A stretch of 64,000 nt of DNA from Candidatus Baltobacteraceae bacterium (GTDB lineage Bacteria; Vulcanimicrobiota; Vulcanimicrobiia; Vulcanimicrobiales; Vulcanimicrobiaceae). The notes below the pieces were generated by a model, which was not told where the DNA came from, did not search any database, and worked only from the letters and a program-made list of their open reading frames with translations. The position numbers and the translations under genes are program-made. The first letter of the stretch is position 1. Each line of letters opens with the position of its first letter. Of the stretch, positions 31,557-41,611 are shown piece by piece. The stretch lies in contig DATJTX010000023.1 in assembly GCA_035502855.1 (NCBI GenBank), forward strand, positions 1 to 64,000. Reading direction: 5' to 3'.

Positions 31557-32117
31557 CTACGTCGCGCAGCGGAGCAACGTGTCGACGATGCCGTACATCG
31601 CCGGGTCAGCACCCTTCAAGCGAGCCTTCGTGGCCACCGGCCACTGCGATGAGGAATCGTTCACCTCGACATACGCGCGAACGGACTCGGCGAAGTATTC
31701 GTCGATGCCCGTCGCGGCATATGGGGTAACGAACTTGCGCGCACCGAGGAAGGCGCTGCGAATCTCCGGCATGACTCCGGAGAGGTAGACACCGCCGCCC
31801 AGCGCGCAGTCGATCGCATGACCGAATTCGTGCGCGATCGTCATGGGCGAGCGGCCACGGAGGTACACCGTCCGCTCTTCTACGACGAACAGCCCTGCCG
31901 GAGGTGCCAGCCACGCATCAACGTCGATGCCGAGACGTCGCAAAGCTGGGGAAGCATCTGCATAGCGCTCATGCGGCTTTAGCGCTCGGACGGTGGAACC
32001 GACGTCGGCTACGCGGCGAACGATCGGTTCGGGGAATGCGCTTAGCACCGAAACGATTTGCGCTTGCACCTTCGCGGTGCTCGAAGGGATGAGTGCGCTG
32101 TAGAGGTTGCTGTCCAT
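31557..32117 (-). CDS. Zinc metallopeptidase, anthrax lethal factor-like domain
   Basis: A 186-aa protein, ATG at 32117 preceded by GGAGTTACG. The zinc motif MTIAHEFGHAID lies at about residues 92-103. A second helix TGIDEYFAESVRAYVE at about 135-150 supplies the third ligand Glu, the arrangement of ATLF-like peptidases. There is no signal peptide. It is tail-to-tail with the coupling protein gene, 13 bp apart. Possible roles are a transferred effector, a toxin, or an anti-defence factor acting in the recipient. All of these are inference. Confidence 0.6.
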   Translation of the reverse strand: MDSNLYSALIPSSTAKVQAQIVSVLSAFPEPIVRRVADVGSTVRALKPHERYADASPALRRLGIDVDAWLAPPAGLFVVEERTVYLRGRSPMTIAHEFGHAIDCALGGGVYLSGVMPEIRSAFLGARKFVTPYAATGIDEYFAESVRAYVEVNDSSSQWPVATKARLKGADPAMYGIVDTLLRCAT

Positions 32118-32282
32118 CGTAACTCCTTGGCCTGCGGCCGACTCGTGATGAGCCGGGACAAGCCTGGTGGAGCGACGACGGCAAGGGGTTCACAGCGTAA
32201 GCGGCCCTTGCGTCGGAAGAGCGACGCCGGGCTAGGATCGAGCGATTATGAGCGCGCGGGCTTAAAGAGTTACGATGGCGAG

Positions 32283-32717
32283 CTACTCTTGAACGCTTTC
32301 GTCGATGGGAACGAGGCGATGACGAGCAGCACGAATCGCCGCCAATGCGCGACCGTACGGTACTCGGTGAGCTCGGAACTCGGCTATCAATTCCGCACTG
32401 CGCGATTCGCGGCGCTCGGCCGTTTCGAGGAGGGCTTCTAGCTCGCCGGAGCGGCCCTCAGTTTCATTTTTGGCAATCAACGCGTCCGCAAGTTCGCGGA
32501 CCGCTCGTATCGGCAACTCAACTACCCTTCCAAGTTCAACATCCGCAAACCACCGATACATCGTCGACGGGTTAAGATCGGGTGTGATCGCGACGAGCGC
32601 GTAAACTGAACGAACCCCGATCCGAGCCATCACATCGTGAATAAGGCGAAAAGCCTCCTCCGATTCGGCTCGGGAGAGCCTGGGCTGATACCCCAAACGC
32701 TTACCTTGCTTCCCCAT
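32283..32717 (-). CDS. Uncharacterised, probable DNA-binding protein
   Basis: A 144-aa protein starting MGKQGKRLGYQPRLSRAESE. The region VYALVAITPDLNPSTMYRWF at about residues 38-57 resembles a helix-turn-helix recognition unit, and the rest is helical and Arg/Glu rich. It diverges from the XRE regulator gene, and the intergenic region holds TTAGGCC direct repeats (32720-32726, 32735-32741). Probably a regulator; no family recognised. Confidence 0.5.
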   Translation of the reverse strand: MGKQGKRLGYQPRLSRAESEEAFRLIHDVMARIGVRSVYALVAITPDLNPSTMYRWFADVELGRVVELPIRAVRELADALIAKNETEGRSGELEALLETAERRESRSAELIAEFRAHRVPYGRALAAIRAARHRLVPIDESVQE

Positions 32718-32786
32718 ACTTAGGCCGAACGGCGTTAGGCCTAGCTGACTGTAAACTCAAACGGCCAAGCAAACGCATAATTTATG

Positions 32787-32815
32787 TTGATTAACCATAC
32801 ATCATGTGCTATGCT
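32787..32815 (+). promoter_or_regulatory. Promoter of the XRE regulator gene
   Basis: TTGATT (32787-32792) and TATGCT (32810-32815) are separated by 17 bp and lie in an A+T-rich stretch. Transcription would begin near 32822. This supports the downstream ATG at 32879 over the one at 32804, which lies inside the promoter. Confidence 0.55.
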
Positions 32816-32878
32816 GCTGGCAAGGGGGCGCCCGGCGTCGCTGAAATACCCGTTCCGGAGGACGGCACGGAAACAGCT

Positions 32879-33244
32879 ATGAGCGCAACACTACTTGGCA
32901 TGATGATTCGACAGCAGCGCCAGCACCACGGCTGGTCGCAGGATGAACTCGCGAAGAAAATCGGCGGCACCGTCGATCAAGCTGTCGTTTCGCGCTTGGA
33001 AAACGGCCTCATCGCTGATCCGGGGTCCAAGCTGGTCTTTCACCTCGCCAAAGCGCTAGGCGTGACGACCGACGATCTCCTCGCCCTGTTATGTCAGGGC
33101 GACGCGGAAAGCGACGCCGCTGTGGCTCCCACCGAATCTACGGACGGCGAGATTGCCGATGTCCGCCGCCAATTCTTCCAGCTTTCAGCTCGCCTCAAGG
33201 TATTGGAAGAGAAAGAGAAAGTCACAAGTGGGAGATCACGATAA
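32879..33244 (+). CDS. XRE-family transcriptional regulator
   Basis: A 121-aa protein from ATG 32879. The N-terminal HTH_3 domain reads LLGMMIRQQRQHHGWSQDEL then VVSRLENGLIADPG and LAKALGVTTDDLLALL (residues about 5-65). The C-terminus is a short coiled coil (FFQLSARLKVLEEKEKV). It probably controls the downstream island genes, overlapping the next gene by 17 bp, in the manner of element repressors. Confidence 0.8.
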   Translation: MSATLLGMMIRQQRQHHGWSQDELAKKIGGTVDQAVVSRLENGLIADPGSKLVFHLAKALGVTTDDLLALLCQGDAESDAAVAPTESTDGEIADVRRQFFQLSARLKVLEEKEKVTSGRSR

Positions 33245-34310
33245 CCTCGCGCACATGATCGACAAAGCGTTTCGCGCCGGGATCACCGGACAACGCTTTA
33301 TTGACATTATGGAACTCGAAAGCATGGGCGTCATCACCGATACGAACGGCCCCTGCGAACGGTATATGACCGGCATCAAGCGCATGGACGGTCTGAAGGA
33401 CACCAAATCAGCCTACTCGGTTGGGCGCGCGCTCCTCATCACCGGTACGTGCCTAGATGGCCTGTGGTATGGCATCCGCTCCGATACCTCGCCCGCGAAG
33501 AAGTTCTTCGAAGATCTGCAACGCGAGGTACACAAGCACAACACCACCGAGCCCGATCAGGCATGGACGGGGAAACACACGGTCGAGTATTTCGGCAACT
33601 ATCCCGTCCTATCGGACGGCGAGTCGCTCAAGGACGCCGACCCGAAACGCTGGAACGACCTGCAAGCCAGCATGATCCGTCAACTCGACGGACCCTCCGG
33701 CAACGTGTGCGCATTCAGCCACCCGACGCTCGCAGCCGTCTTCGACGATATCGTCCCCATTACACCGTCGTACCACCTCACGGCAGAGCAATATTTCGAA
33801 CTCGAAGGGGCCATGTGGGATCGCATCGACACGCGATGGATACCCAATGACCAAGCCTTCGTCATCTACGTGGACGGAAACGCCTGGTTCTCGACGATCG
33901 ACGACAACCGCTACCAATACCGGACCGATTTACTCTTCGCCGGATTCGCAAACCACGGTGCGCTCGTTGTGGAACGCGTCTCGGCGACTGGCCCGGGGCT
34001 CAACGGTGTCGACATTCGCGCGTGGGGCGTCGACTTCGATCGGCGCACAGGTGCCCTGCAGTGGCGCAGCAGCATGAACGCAACGGTCAAGGGAAAGCGT
34101 GAAATGTTCACGCCGAGTGATCGCGAGAAGGCACGCATGTTCCGCGTCGCACTCGGCTTTACGTTCCTTCTCCAACATCCCAACGTCACCACCACGCCGA
34201 CGAAGGTTCCGTTGTCGCTGAGTAAGCACTTCCGCCTTTCGATGCCCGAAGGACTCACCATCGACGACGCGATCTCCTCGGTGATCGCCGCCAAGTGGAA
34301 AGTGTCCTAG
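33228..34310 (+). CDS. Uncharacterised island protein, about 360 aa
   Basis: The likely start is GTG 33228, inside the end of the XRE gene, or ATG 33255 (MIDKAFRAGITGQRF). No domain is recognised. Visible features are a soluble, mixed alpha/beta protein with many aromatic residues, GTCLDGLWYGIRSD early and FVIYVDGNAWFSTIDDN in the middle, then a strand-rich region FAGFANHGALVVERVS. Translational coupling to the regulator and location before xis-int suggest a role in element control or replication, but that is inference. Confidence 0.55.
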   Translation: MGDHDNLAHMIDKAFRAGITGQRFIDIMELESMGVITDTNGPCERYMTGIKRMDGLKDTKSAYSVGRALLITGTCLDGLWYGIRSDTSPAKKFFEDLQREVHKHNTTEPDQAWTGKHTVEYFGNYPVLSDGESLKDADPKRWNDLQASMIRQLDGPSGNVCAFSHPTLAAVFDDIVPITPSYHLTAEQYFELEGAMWDRIDTRWIPNDQAFVIYVDGNAWFSTIDDNRYQYRTDLLFAGFANHGALVVERVSATGPGLNGVDIRAWGVDFDRRTGALQWRSSMNATVKGKREMFTPSDREKARMFRVALGFTFLLQHPNVTTTPTKVPLSLSKHFRLSMPEGLTIDDAISSVIAAKWKVS

Positions 34311-34359
34311 GCGTCGTTCGCTTCAGCAACTCAGGCAAAACCGCACCATCATTGCAACC

Positions 34360-34590
34360 ATGCGCCCGAATAGAGGAATACAACTCGACGAATTGCCCGA
34401 GGTTTTGACCGCCGCCGAGGTGGTCGCATACCTACGCGGTATTTTCGGGCGCAACGCCGTCTACGATTTGCTGAACAGCCAGCGCATTCGCAATCGCCGA
34501 GTCGGCCAAAAATTCCTCATCCCCAGGTGCGCCTTGCGGGACTTCATCGAGTGCCGCGACGAAGACGCCGGGGCCGGGGCCCCACGGTAA
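34360..34590 (+). CDS. xis: Excisionase-like DNA-binding protein
   Basis: A 76-aa protein with the excisionase/MerR-type winged helix: LTAAEVVAYLRGIFGRNAVY is the first helix-turn-helix, and RIRNRRVGQKFLIPRCAL with DFIECRD is the wing and last helix. It lies 10 bp upstream of the integrase gene, the usual xis-int pair. It should direct excision of the element. Confidence 0.8.
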   Translation: MRPNRGIQLDELPEVLTAAEVVAYLRGIFGRNAVYDLLNSQRIRNRRVGQKFLIPRCALRDFIECRDEDAGAGAPR

Positions 34591-34600
34591 GGAAACAATC

Positions 34601-35776
34601 GTGGGATACCTCAAACAACTTGGCGAGAAAAAATGGCGAATAGTCTATGACGCGACGCCGTCCGACGGACGACGGCGACGTCAAAAAACCGAAACGCTCT
34701 TTCCAGTCACCAAGGCGCAGGCGAAGCTGATCCTCGCGAAGCGCGAAGAGGCCGTTGCGATCGGCAAGTTCGTTGCCGACGACGTCACGGTATCAACGCT
34801 TTTCGAAAGGTTCATCCGAGCCAAGACGGTCGCGCAGCGCGCTCCAAAGACGATCGAACGCTACGGAACGCTCTACGCAGCTTACATCGATCCAAGGTTC
34901 GGCGAGATGACGTTGAGCAAGCTGAAGCAGCATCACCTGACGGACGCATACGCGTCCTGGCTCTCGAAGGGCAAGAGCGGTCGCGCGTTGAGCGCGCGAA
35001 CTGTTCGTCATGTCCACGATCTGATTCGAACGATGCTCAACTATGCTCTTCGCAAGGGGCTCATCCATCACAACGTCGCGACGCTCGTCGCGGAGGATCT
35101 TCCGAAAGTAAAGAAGCCCGAGCCGGTGGCGCTCACCGAGGAGCAGCTGAAGCAACTGCTTGCATCCTCATGGGAGCCGACGGATTGGGCGCGCAAGCAC
35201 GGAGTCGTGAGCGCGCAGTCATGGTTTGCACCGGCGGTGTGGTTCGCCGCCTATACCGGTGCTCGTCGCGGCGAGACGCTTGCGCTTCGGTGGCGTGATC
35301 TCGACCTCGAAGCGAAAACGGCAACCATCCGTCACTCGCTTACGGAGACGAAAGCCGGCGGTGTGCAATTCAAAGAACCGAAGAACGGTAAGCACCGCAC
35401 GATCGTCCTCCCCACATCACTCGTCGAGGTGCTGCGCAAGCACCGCGGCGAGCAGCAGAAAGATCGCGAGGTTTTCAAGGGCGCATACAAAGACGACGAT
35501 CTCGTCTTCGCCGCGCCCGACGGATCGCCGGTCCTACCCTGGAGCTTCACCGCGTCGTTCCGCTATCTAGTGGATCGGGCGAAGGTTCCGTACATTCGCC
35601 TCCACGATCTCCGCGACACGCATGCGAGTCTACTCGGCAAGCACGGTGTGCCGCTGGAGGTCATATCGAAGCGACTCGGCCATGCAACAATCGGTATCAC
35701 CGCCGAGCGCTATCTGCACGTCTATAAAGAACGAGACGCCGAGGCGGCGGCTGTGTTCGAACAGCTCGCCAGCTAA
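34601..35776 (+). CDS. int: Tyrosine recombinase (integrase) of island 2
   Basis: A 391-aa phage-type integrase, GTG start. An N-terminal arm-binding domain (1-55) is followed by a SAM-like core-binding domain (about 62-165) and a catalytic domain. Catalytic residues: Arg222 in TGARRGETLALRW, Lys264 in NGKHRTIVL, His335 and Arg338 in HDLRDTHASLL, His361 in RLGHATIG, Tyr371 in ERYLHVY. It stands 93 bp from the tRNA-Glu 3' end and should recombine the tRNA-derived core sites at 6174 and 35869 using the TTAGAC arm sites. Confidence 0.93.
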   Translation: MGYLKQLGEKKWRIVYDATPSDGRRRRQKTETLFPVTKAQAKLILAKREEAVAIGKFVADDVTVSTLFERFIRAKTVAQRAPKTIERYGTLYAAYIDPRFGEMTLSKLKQHHLTDAYASWLSKGKSGRALSARTVRHVHDLIRTMLNYALRKGLIHHNVATLVAEDLPKVKKPEPVALTEEQLKQLLASSWEPTDWARKHGVVSAQSWFAPAVWFAAYTGARRGETLALRWRDLDLEAKTATIRHSLTETKAGGVQFKEPKNGKHRTIVLPTSLVEVLRKHRGEQQKDREVFKGAYKDDDLVFAAPDGSPVLPWSFTASFRYLVDRAKVPYIRLHDLRDTHASLLGKHGVPLEVISKRLGHATIGITAERYLHVYKERDAEAAAVFEQLAS

Positions 35777-35791
35777 GGCGTCTCGTTAGAT

Positions 35792-35834
35792 TCTGTTAGA
35801 CGATTGTTAGACGGAGGGTCCAACAATCGTCTAA
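35792..35834. repeat. Island 2 right arm-type sites
   Basis: The 23-mer at 35792-35814 is identical to 6312-6334. TTAGAC occurs at 35796-35801 and 35807-35812, with the inverted copy GTCTAA at 35829-35834. TTAGACGATTGTT (35796-35808) also pairs perfectly with AACAATCGTCTAA (35822-35834), so the unit can form a 13-bp stem and could serve as terminator for int or for the tRNA. Confidence 0.7.
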
Positions 35835-35869
35835 ATCAGCGGAATCCCTTGAAAAATCGAGGGTCCAAG

Positions 35870-35944
35870 TGGTAGCGCCAACGGGAATCGAACCCGTCTT
35901 TCCGCCTTGAAAGGGCGATGTCCTAACCGATAGACGATGGCGCC
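35870..35944 (-). tRNA. tRNA-Glu (TTC), integration target
   Basis: A complete cloverleaf on the minus strand: acceptor GGCGCCA pairs with TGGCGCT (first pair G-U), the anticodon loop CTTTCAA gives TTC, the T loop is GTTCGATTC, and CCA is encoded. The 3' end doubles as attachment core for both islands, and the gene remains intact because the element restored it. Confidence 0.95.
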
Positions 35945-36039
35945 GTGATTTCCGTCCTTCGAGGCTCGCTTCGCTCGCACCTCAGGATGACGTGCTGGCA
36001 CCTCAGGATGACACGCTCGGGCCAGACGATGGCGCCGTG
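35932..36039. repeat. Duplicated tRNA 5' end flanking an intergenic repeat
   Basis: AGACGATGGCGCCGTG, which covers the 5' end of the tRNA-Glu gene, occurs at 35932-35947 and again at 36024-36039. The 76 bp between hold the CCTTCGAGG...CACCTCAGGATGAC motif and a second CACCTCAGGATGAC, a widespread bacterial intergenic repeat type. The arrangement resembles an insertion with a 16-bp target duplication, or slippage. Confidence 0.55.
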
Positions 36040-36117
36040 CCATCGAGGTACACTACCGGACCGGGCAAGGCCTGTCAACGCCAGAGGGCGCCCCCTCCCG
36101 AGCGCGAAGGCGGTCGC

Positions 36118-36624
36118 ATGAGAAGCCTTATCGCCGCCCTCATGATCGTGTGCTTCGCCGCGCCCGCCTACGCGGCAACGACGCCTTCCACGTCGTCGGC
36201 GCGGGTAACCATCACCGGGTGGCGATTGGAGTGCGATCCGGGTAAGGCCGCCCTCGCGTGCCGGGTCCTCGATTCGATCGTCTCGGCCTCCAACGGCGCG
36301 CTGGTCATCAGCCTCAATTTCTCCGCCGCGGCCGACGGCAAGACCGTGCTCACCATGAACGTCCCGCTCGGTGCCGCGGTGCGAACGCCGGTCGGTGTGA
36401 GCGTGAACGGAGGACCCTCGCAGAATTTCCCATTTTTGACGTGCTCGCCGCAGGGCTGCTATGCAACCGGCACGGTCAGTGCCGACCTGCTCGCAGCGAT
36501 GCGCGCCGGCAAAGGTGACCTGCGCGTGACCTATGGGATGCTCGATGCGAATCTGGCCGAGCATGGCATCACCGCAACGCTCTCACTCACGGGGTTTTCA
36601 CAAGTCGACGACCGCCTCAAATAG
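36118..36624 (+). CDS. Secreted IalB-like (invasion-associated locus B) protein
   Basis: A 168-aa protein from ATG 36118 with GAAGG upstream. A signal peptide is clear: MRSLIAALMIVCFAAPAYAA. The mature part shows the IalB pattern: ITGWRLECD near the start, LTMNVPLGAAVRTPVGVSVN, then FLTCSPQGCYATGTVSADLL and the GHGITATLSLTGF-like end. Cys pairs suggest a disulfide. IalB-family proteins are periplasmic and of unclear general function. It is followed after 9 bp by an MFS transporter gene, probably co-transcribed. Confidence 0.75.
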   Translation: MRSLIAALMIVCFAAPAYAATTPSTSSARVTITGWRLECDPGKAALACRVLDSIVSASNGALVISLNFSAAADGKTVLTMNVPLGAAVRTPVGVSVNGGPSQNFPFLTCSPQGCYATGTVSADLLAAMRAGKGDLRVTYGMLDANLAEHGITATLSLTGFSQVDDRLK

Positions 36625-36633
36625 GAGGTTTCC

Positions 36634-37854
36634 ATGTCCGCTGCACTGACAACGACTGCGCCGCAGCGACGCGCGATGCTCGCGTCGGGGCTAGGCTGGG
36701 GTCTGGACGGGTTCGATTTCTACCTCTACGTGTACGCGCTGCCGGCAATCCTGACGGCGTTCTCGCTCAGTAAGGCCGCGGGCGGGCTCTTAGCGACGTA
36801 CACGCTGGTCGCGAGCGCGATCGGCGGGATCGCGATGGGAACGATCGCCGATCGTATCGGACGGCGCAACGCGCTGATCATCTCGATCGCGTGCTACACC
36901 ATCTTCACGTTCCTCAGCGGCACCGCGCAGAACTACGGCACGCTCGCGCTCTATCGTACGCTGGAAGGCTTGGGCTTCGGCGGAGAATGGGCCGTCGGTT
37001 CGGTGTTGATCGCCGAATGGGCGAACGCGCCGCAGCGCGGCCGCGCGCTCGGATTCGTACAAGGATCGTGGGCGATCGGGTGGCTGCTGGCCAACTTCGC
37101 CTTCCAGATCATCGCGGCGACGATTGGACTCGAGGCGGGGTGGCGGTACCTGTTCTTCCTCGGCATCATCCCGGCGCTTTCGATCCTCTACATTCGTCGC
37201 GGCGTGACCGACGCGCCGGTCTATACGTCCACGCGCAAGGCGCCGGGCTGGTCGTTGGCCGGAATCTTCACACCGCGGGTCGCGCGCACGACGTTCTTCG
37301 CCTCGTTGCTGGCGATCGGCGTGCAGAGCGGATACTACGCGCTCTTCGCCTGGATGCCGACCTATCTCACCACCCAGCGGCACATCTCCGCCGTCACCAG
37401 CGGATCGCTTCTCTATCTCTTGATCGCCGGCTCGTACGTCGGCTACATCACCGCGGGCTACATCAACGACGCGATCGGACGCAAGCGCACGTTCATCATC
37501 TTCTCGCTCTGTTCGGCGGCGATGGTGCCGCTCTATCTCTATGCCGTCGTCGCCGATTGGCAGTTGATCATCGCCGGTCCGATCCTCGGCTACTTCGCCT
37601 CGGGAATTTTCAGCGGTTTCGGACCGTACCTCAGCGAGCTCTTCCCGAGCGACGTGCGCGGCGCGGCTCAAGGATTTTGCTACAATCTCGGGCGCGGAGT
37701 GGCGGGATTCGGGCCGTTCTTGATCGGGTGGCTCGCGAAGGTCGCGCCGATCGGCAACGCAATGACGATCGTTGCCATCATCGCCTATCTGATCGCCGTC
37801 TTTGCCGTACTCTTCTTACCGGAAACGCGCGGAAAAGAATTGACCGCGGTTTAG
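36634..37854 (+). CDS. MFS transporter (metabolite:H+ symporter-like)
   Basis: A 406-aa, 12-helix major facilitator, ATG at 36634 with GGAGGTTTCC upstream. The hallmark loop 2-3 motif appears as GTIADRIGRRNALII at about residues 70-84 and again as GYINDAIGRKRTFII. GWGLDGFDFYLY near residue 22 is typical of the AAHS/SHS aromatic acid and carboxylate transporters. LEGLGFGGEWAVGSVLIAEW is the conserved helix 4 segment. The substrate cannot be read from sequence; an organic acid is likely. Confidence 0.85.
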   Translation: MSAALTTTAPQRRAMLASGLGWGLDGFDFYLYVYALPAILTAFSLSKAAGGLLATYTLVASAIGGIAMGTIADRIGRRNALIISIACYTIFTFLSGTAQNYGTLALYRTLEGLGFGGEWAVGSVLIAEWANAPQRGRALGFVQGSWAIGWLLANFAFQIIAATIGLEAGWRYLFFLGIIPALSILYIRRGVTDAPVYTSTRKAPGWSLAGIFTPRVARTTFFASLLAIGVQSGYYALFAWMPTYLTTQRHISAVTSGSLLYLLIAGSYVGYITAGYINDAIGRKRTFIIFSLCSAAMVPLYLYAVVADWQLIIAGPILGYFASGIFSGFGPYLSELFPSDVRGAAQGFCYNLGRGVAGFGPFLIGWLAKVAPIGNAMTIVAIIAYLIAVFAVLFLPETRGKELTAV

Positions 37855-38129
37855 TCGTAGCTGTCGCGAACGGTTTCGAGCAGCGTGTTCCCGTACTCAA
37901 CGAAATTTCCGTCGCCGTCGAGCACTTCGACTTCGAAGCCGGGATAGACGCTCTTGAACCGTTCCTGCTTCCAGCGCGCGACGGTCCAGTTATCGCGCGC
38001 GGCCTTCTCCCAATTCCACGGCGGCATGCCCTCGCGATCCGAGCGGACGTTGCGGCCGTCCGGATAAGACACGCGCACTTGAAAGCCCTCGACCCGAGCG
38101 ATCTTCATCTCGAGCGTGCCGATCTTCAT
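37851..38129 (-). CDS. Conserved small protein, 92 aa, unknown
   Basis: ATG at 38129 overlaps the stop of the 54-aa gene (ATGA). The sequence starts MKIGTLEMKIARVEGFQVRV, contains WNWEKAARDNWTVARWKQER, and ends in an acidic strand region (VEVLDGDGNFV). It is soluble and rich in Trp. It ends 4 bp into the MFS gene, tail to tail. No function recognised. Confidence 0.6.
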   Translation of the reverse strand: MKIGTLEMKIARVEGFQVRVSYPDGRNVRSDREGMPPWNWEKAARDNWTVARWKQERFKSVYPGFEVEVLDGDGNFVEYGNTLLETVRDSYD

Positions 38130-38290
38130 CGAACTTTTTCGAGCGCCTCAACCGCGTAGCGCCGGCGATGCGGTCCGCCTTCCGACGCCTCGAGGAATTC
38201 GACTTCGACTTGCGAGTCGGGATGCACGGCGGTTACCACCGCCTCTTCGTCCTGATCTTTCACGATCACGTGATCGCCGACATGAATCAT
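38126..38290 (-). CDS. Small KOW/SH3-like protein, 54 aa
   Basis: Reading from ATG 38290 gives MIHVGDHVIVKDQDEEAVVT, then AVHPDSQVEVEFLEASEGGP and HRRRYAVEALEKVR. The alternating VGDHVIV, AVVTAV and VEVEFL strands look like a small SH3/KOW barrel. It is coupled by ATGA overlap to the 92-aa gene. It fits between tRNA-Met and that gene without gaps. Confidence 0.6.
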   Translation of the reverse strand: MIHVGDHVIVKDQDEEAVVTAVHPDSQVEVEFLEASEGGPHRRRYAVEALEKVR

Positions 38291-38320
38291 TTCGTAACTC
38301 CATCGCGACGTAGCGACACG

Positions 38321-38392
38321 TGGGCCTGGTAGGATTCGAACCTACGCGCAACCAGTTATGAGCCGGCCGCTCTACCGCTGAGCTACAGGCCC
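38321..38392 (-). tRNA. tRNA-Met (CAT) (elongator or Ile2)
   Basis: Minus-strand cloverleaf: acceptor GGGCCTG pairs with CAGGCCC, D arm GTAGCTCAGCGGTAGAGC, anticodon loop CTCATAA (CAT), T loop GTTCGAATC. CCA is not encoded. The first base pair is G-C, so it is not the initiator. A CAT anticodon could also belong to lysidine-modified tRNA-Ile2. Confidence 0.9.
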
Positions 38393-38479
38393 CTGCGGAG
38401 ACGTGTATCAAAAGCAATCGACGAGGCACCGACGCGCGAGGTTCCATAAGCCCACCGGATCCTCCCGCGTCAGGGCGGC

Positions 38480-39007
38480 TCAAGCCGATTTCACGGCAGT
38501 AACCCGAACGGTCGTGGTCCAGGTTTGGCCCTTGTCCGCGGAGAGCTGAACCGTCGTCGTTTGTTTGTCGGGTGTGAGAAAGACAAACGTCGTCCGGACG
38601 ACCAGCGTCTTCCCGTTGTCGGGAGCGTTGCGCAAGGTGATCCACGTGTTTCCGTTCTGCGTCAATCTTTCCGAAGAGACCGGCCTATCCTTATGGACTT
38701 GGACGAGCGTGTATGTCTTGGCCGACGGACTGTAGCTCATCACGGCTAGATCGTCGTGCGGCGGGTTATCCGAAAAGTAATCGCATATGACGTAGCCCTT
38801 ATTCGCGGTCCACGTGCAATCGGCAACGCCCGTATCTGGATGAGCATTGCTGTATTTCGTTTGGTAGATCTGACCGCTGAAGTTCCAGCGGCCCGACCAG
38901 ATTCCGAGCTTCGTCGACGGATCGGAAGCGGGTGAAGGGTTCGCTGCGCCGGCCCCTATCAGGGCCGCAAACGCCAAGGTTGAGAGCACGGTGAACGTCG
39001 AGCGCAT
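38480..39007 (-). CDS. Secreted protein of unknown function (DUF1579-like fold)
   Basis: A 175-aa protein from ATG 39007, with GGAGG 6 bp upstream. The signal peptide is MRSTFTVLSTLAFAALIGAG. The mature protein is strand-rich: LGIWSGRWNFSGQIYQTKYS, then CTWTANKGYVICDYF, TYTLVQVHKDRPV and TTVQLSADKGQTW. This is the layout of DUF1579-like lipocalin-type barrels that start with GxW.G.W. A single pair of Cys may form a disulfide. Confidence 0.65.
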   Translation of the reverse strand: MRSTFTVLSTLAFAALIGAGAANPSPASDPSTKLGIWSGRWNFSGQIYQTKYSNAHPDTGVADCTWTANKGYVICDYFSDNPPHDDLAVMSYSPSAKTYTLVQVHKDRPVSSERLTQNGNTWITLRNAPDNGKTLVVRTTFVFLTPDKQTTTVQLSADKGQTWTTTVRVTAVKSA

Positions 39008-39118
39008 GATTGCCTCCGTGTCGCGCAAGGTTGCTCGTATCATAGCGTAACACGTACATCGAGCGTGACCCGATATCGGTAACATGCCGGGCGAGGCCAT
39101 GGTTCTGGCACCGTACGC

Positions 39119-41607
<2,489 letters not shown>

Positions 41608-41611
41608 TCAC

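Larger units (their letters stand above)
6174..35895. mobile_element. Island 2: integrative and mobilizable element of about 29.7 kb
   Basis: The element is bounded by tRNA-Glu 3'-end copies (6174-6196 and 35869-35895) and has integrase and excisionase next to the intact tRNA. TTAGAC arm repeats lie at both ends. It encodes a relaxase, accessory protein, oriT region, TraK/L/M-like proteins and a coupling protein. No VirB/Trb mating-pair genes are present, so transfer would need a helper conjugation system. Cargo: the NurA-HerA-Mre11-Rad50-J-domain-helicase operon, an AbiE toxin-antitoxin pair, a gp7-like protein and an HExxH metallopeptidase. Confidence 0.85.

Noticed and set aside
30152-31612. 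486-aa open frame antisense to the coupling protein
   Set aside because: Frame opened by GC-rich codon structure; the plus-strand gene has clear T4CP motifs and the antisense product resembles nothing.
36891-38159. 422-aa plus-strand frame overlapping the MFS gene
   Set aside because: Alternate frame of the transporter, Arg/His rich and without hydrophobic helices.
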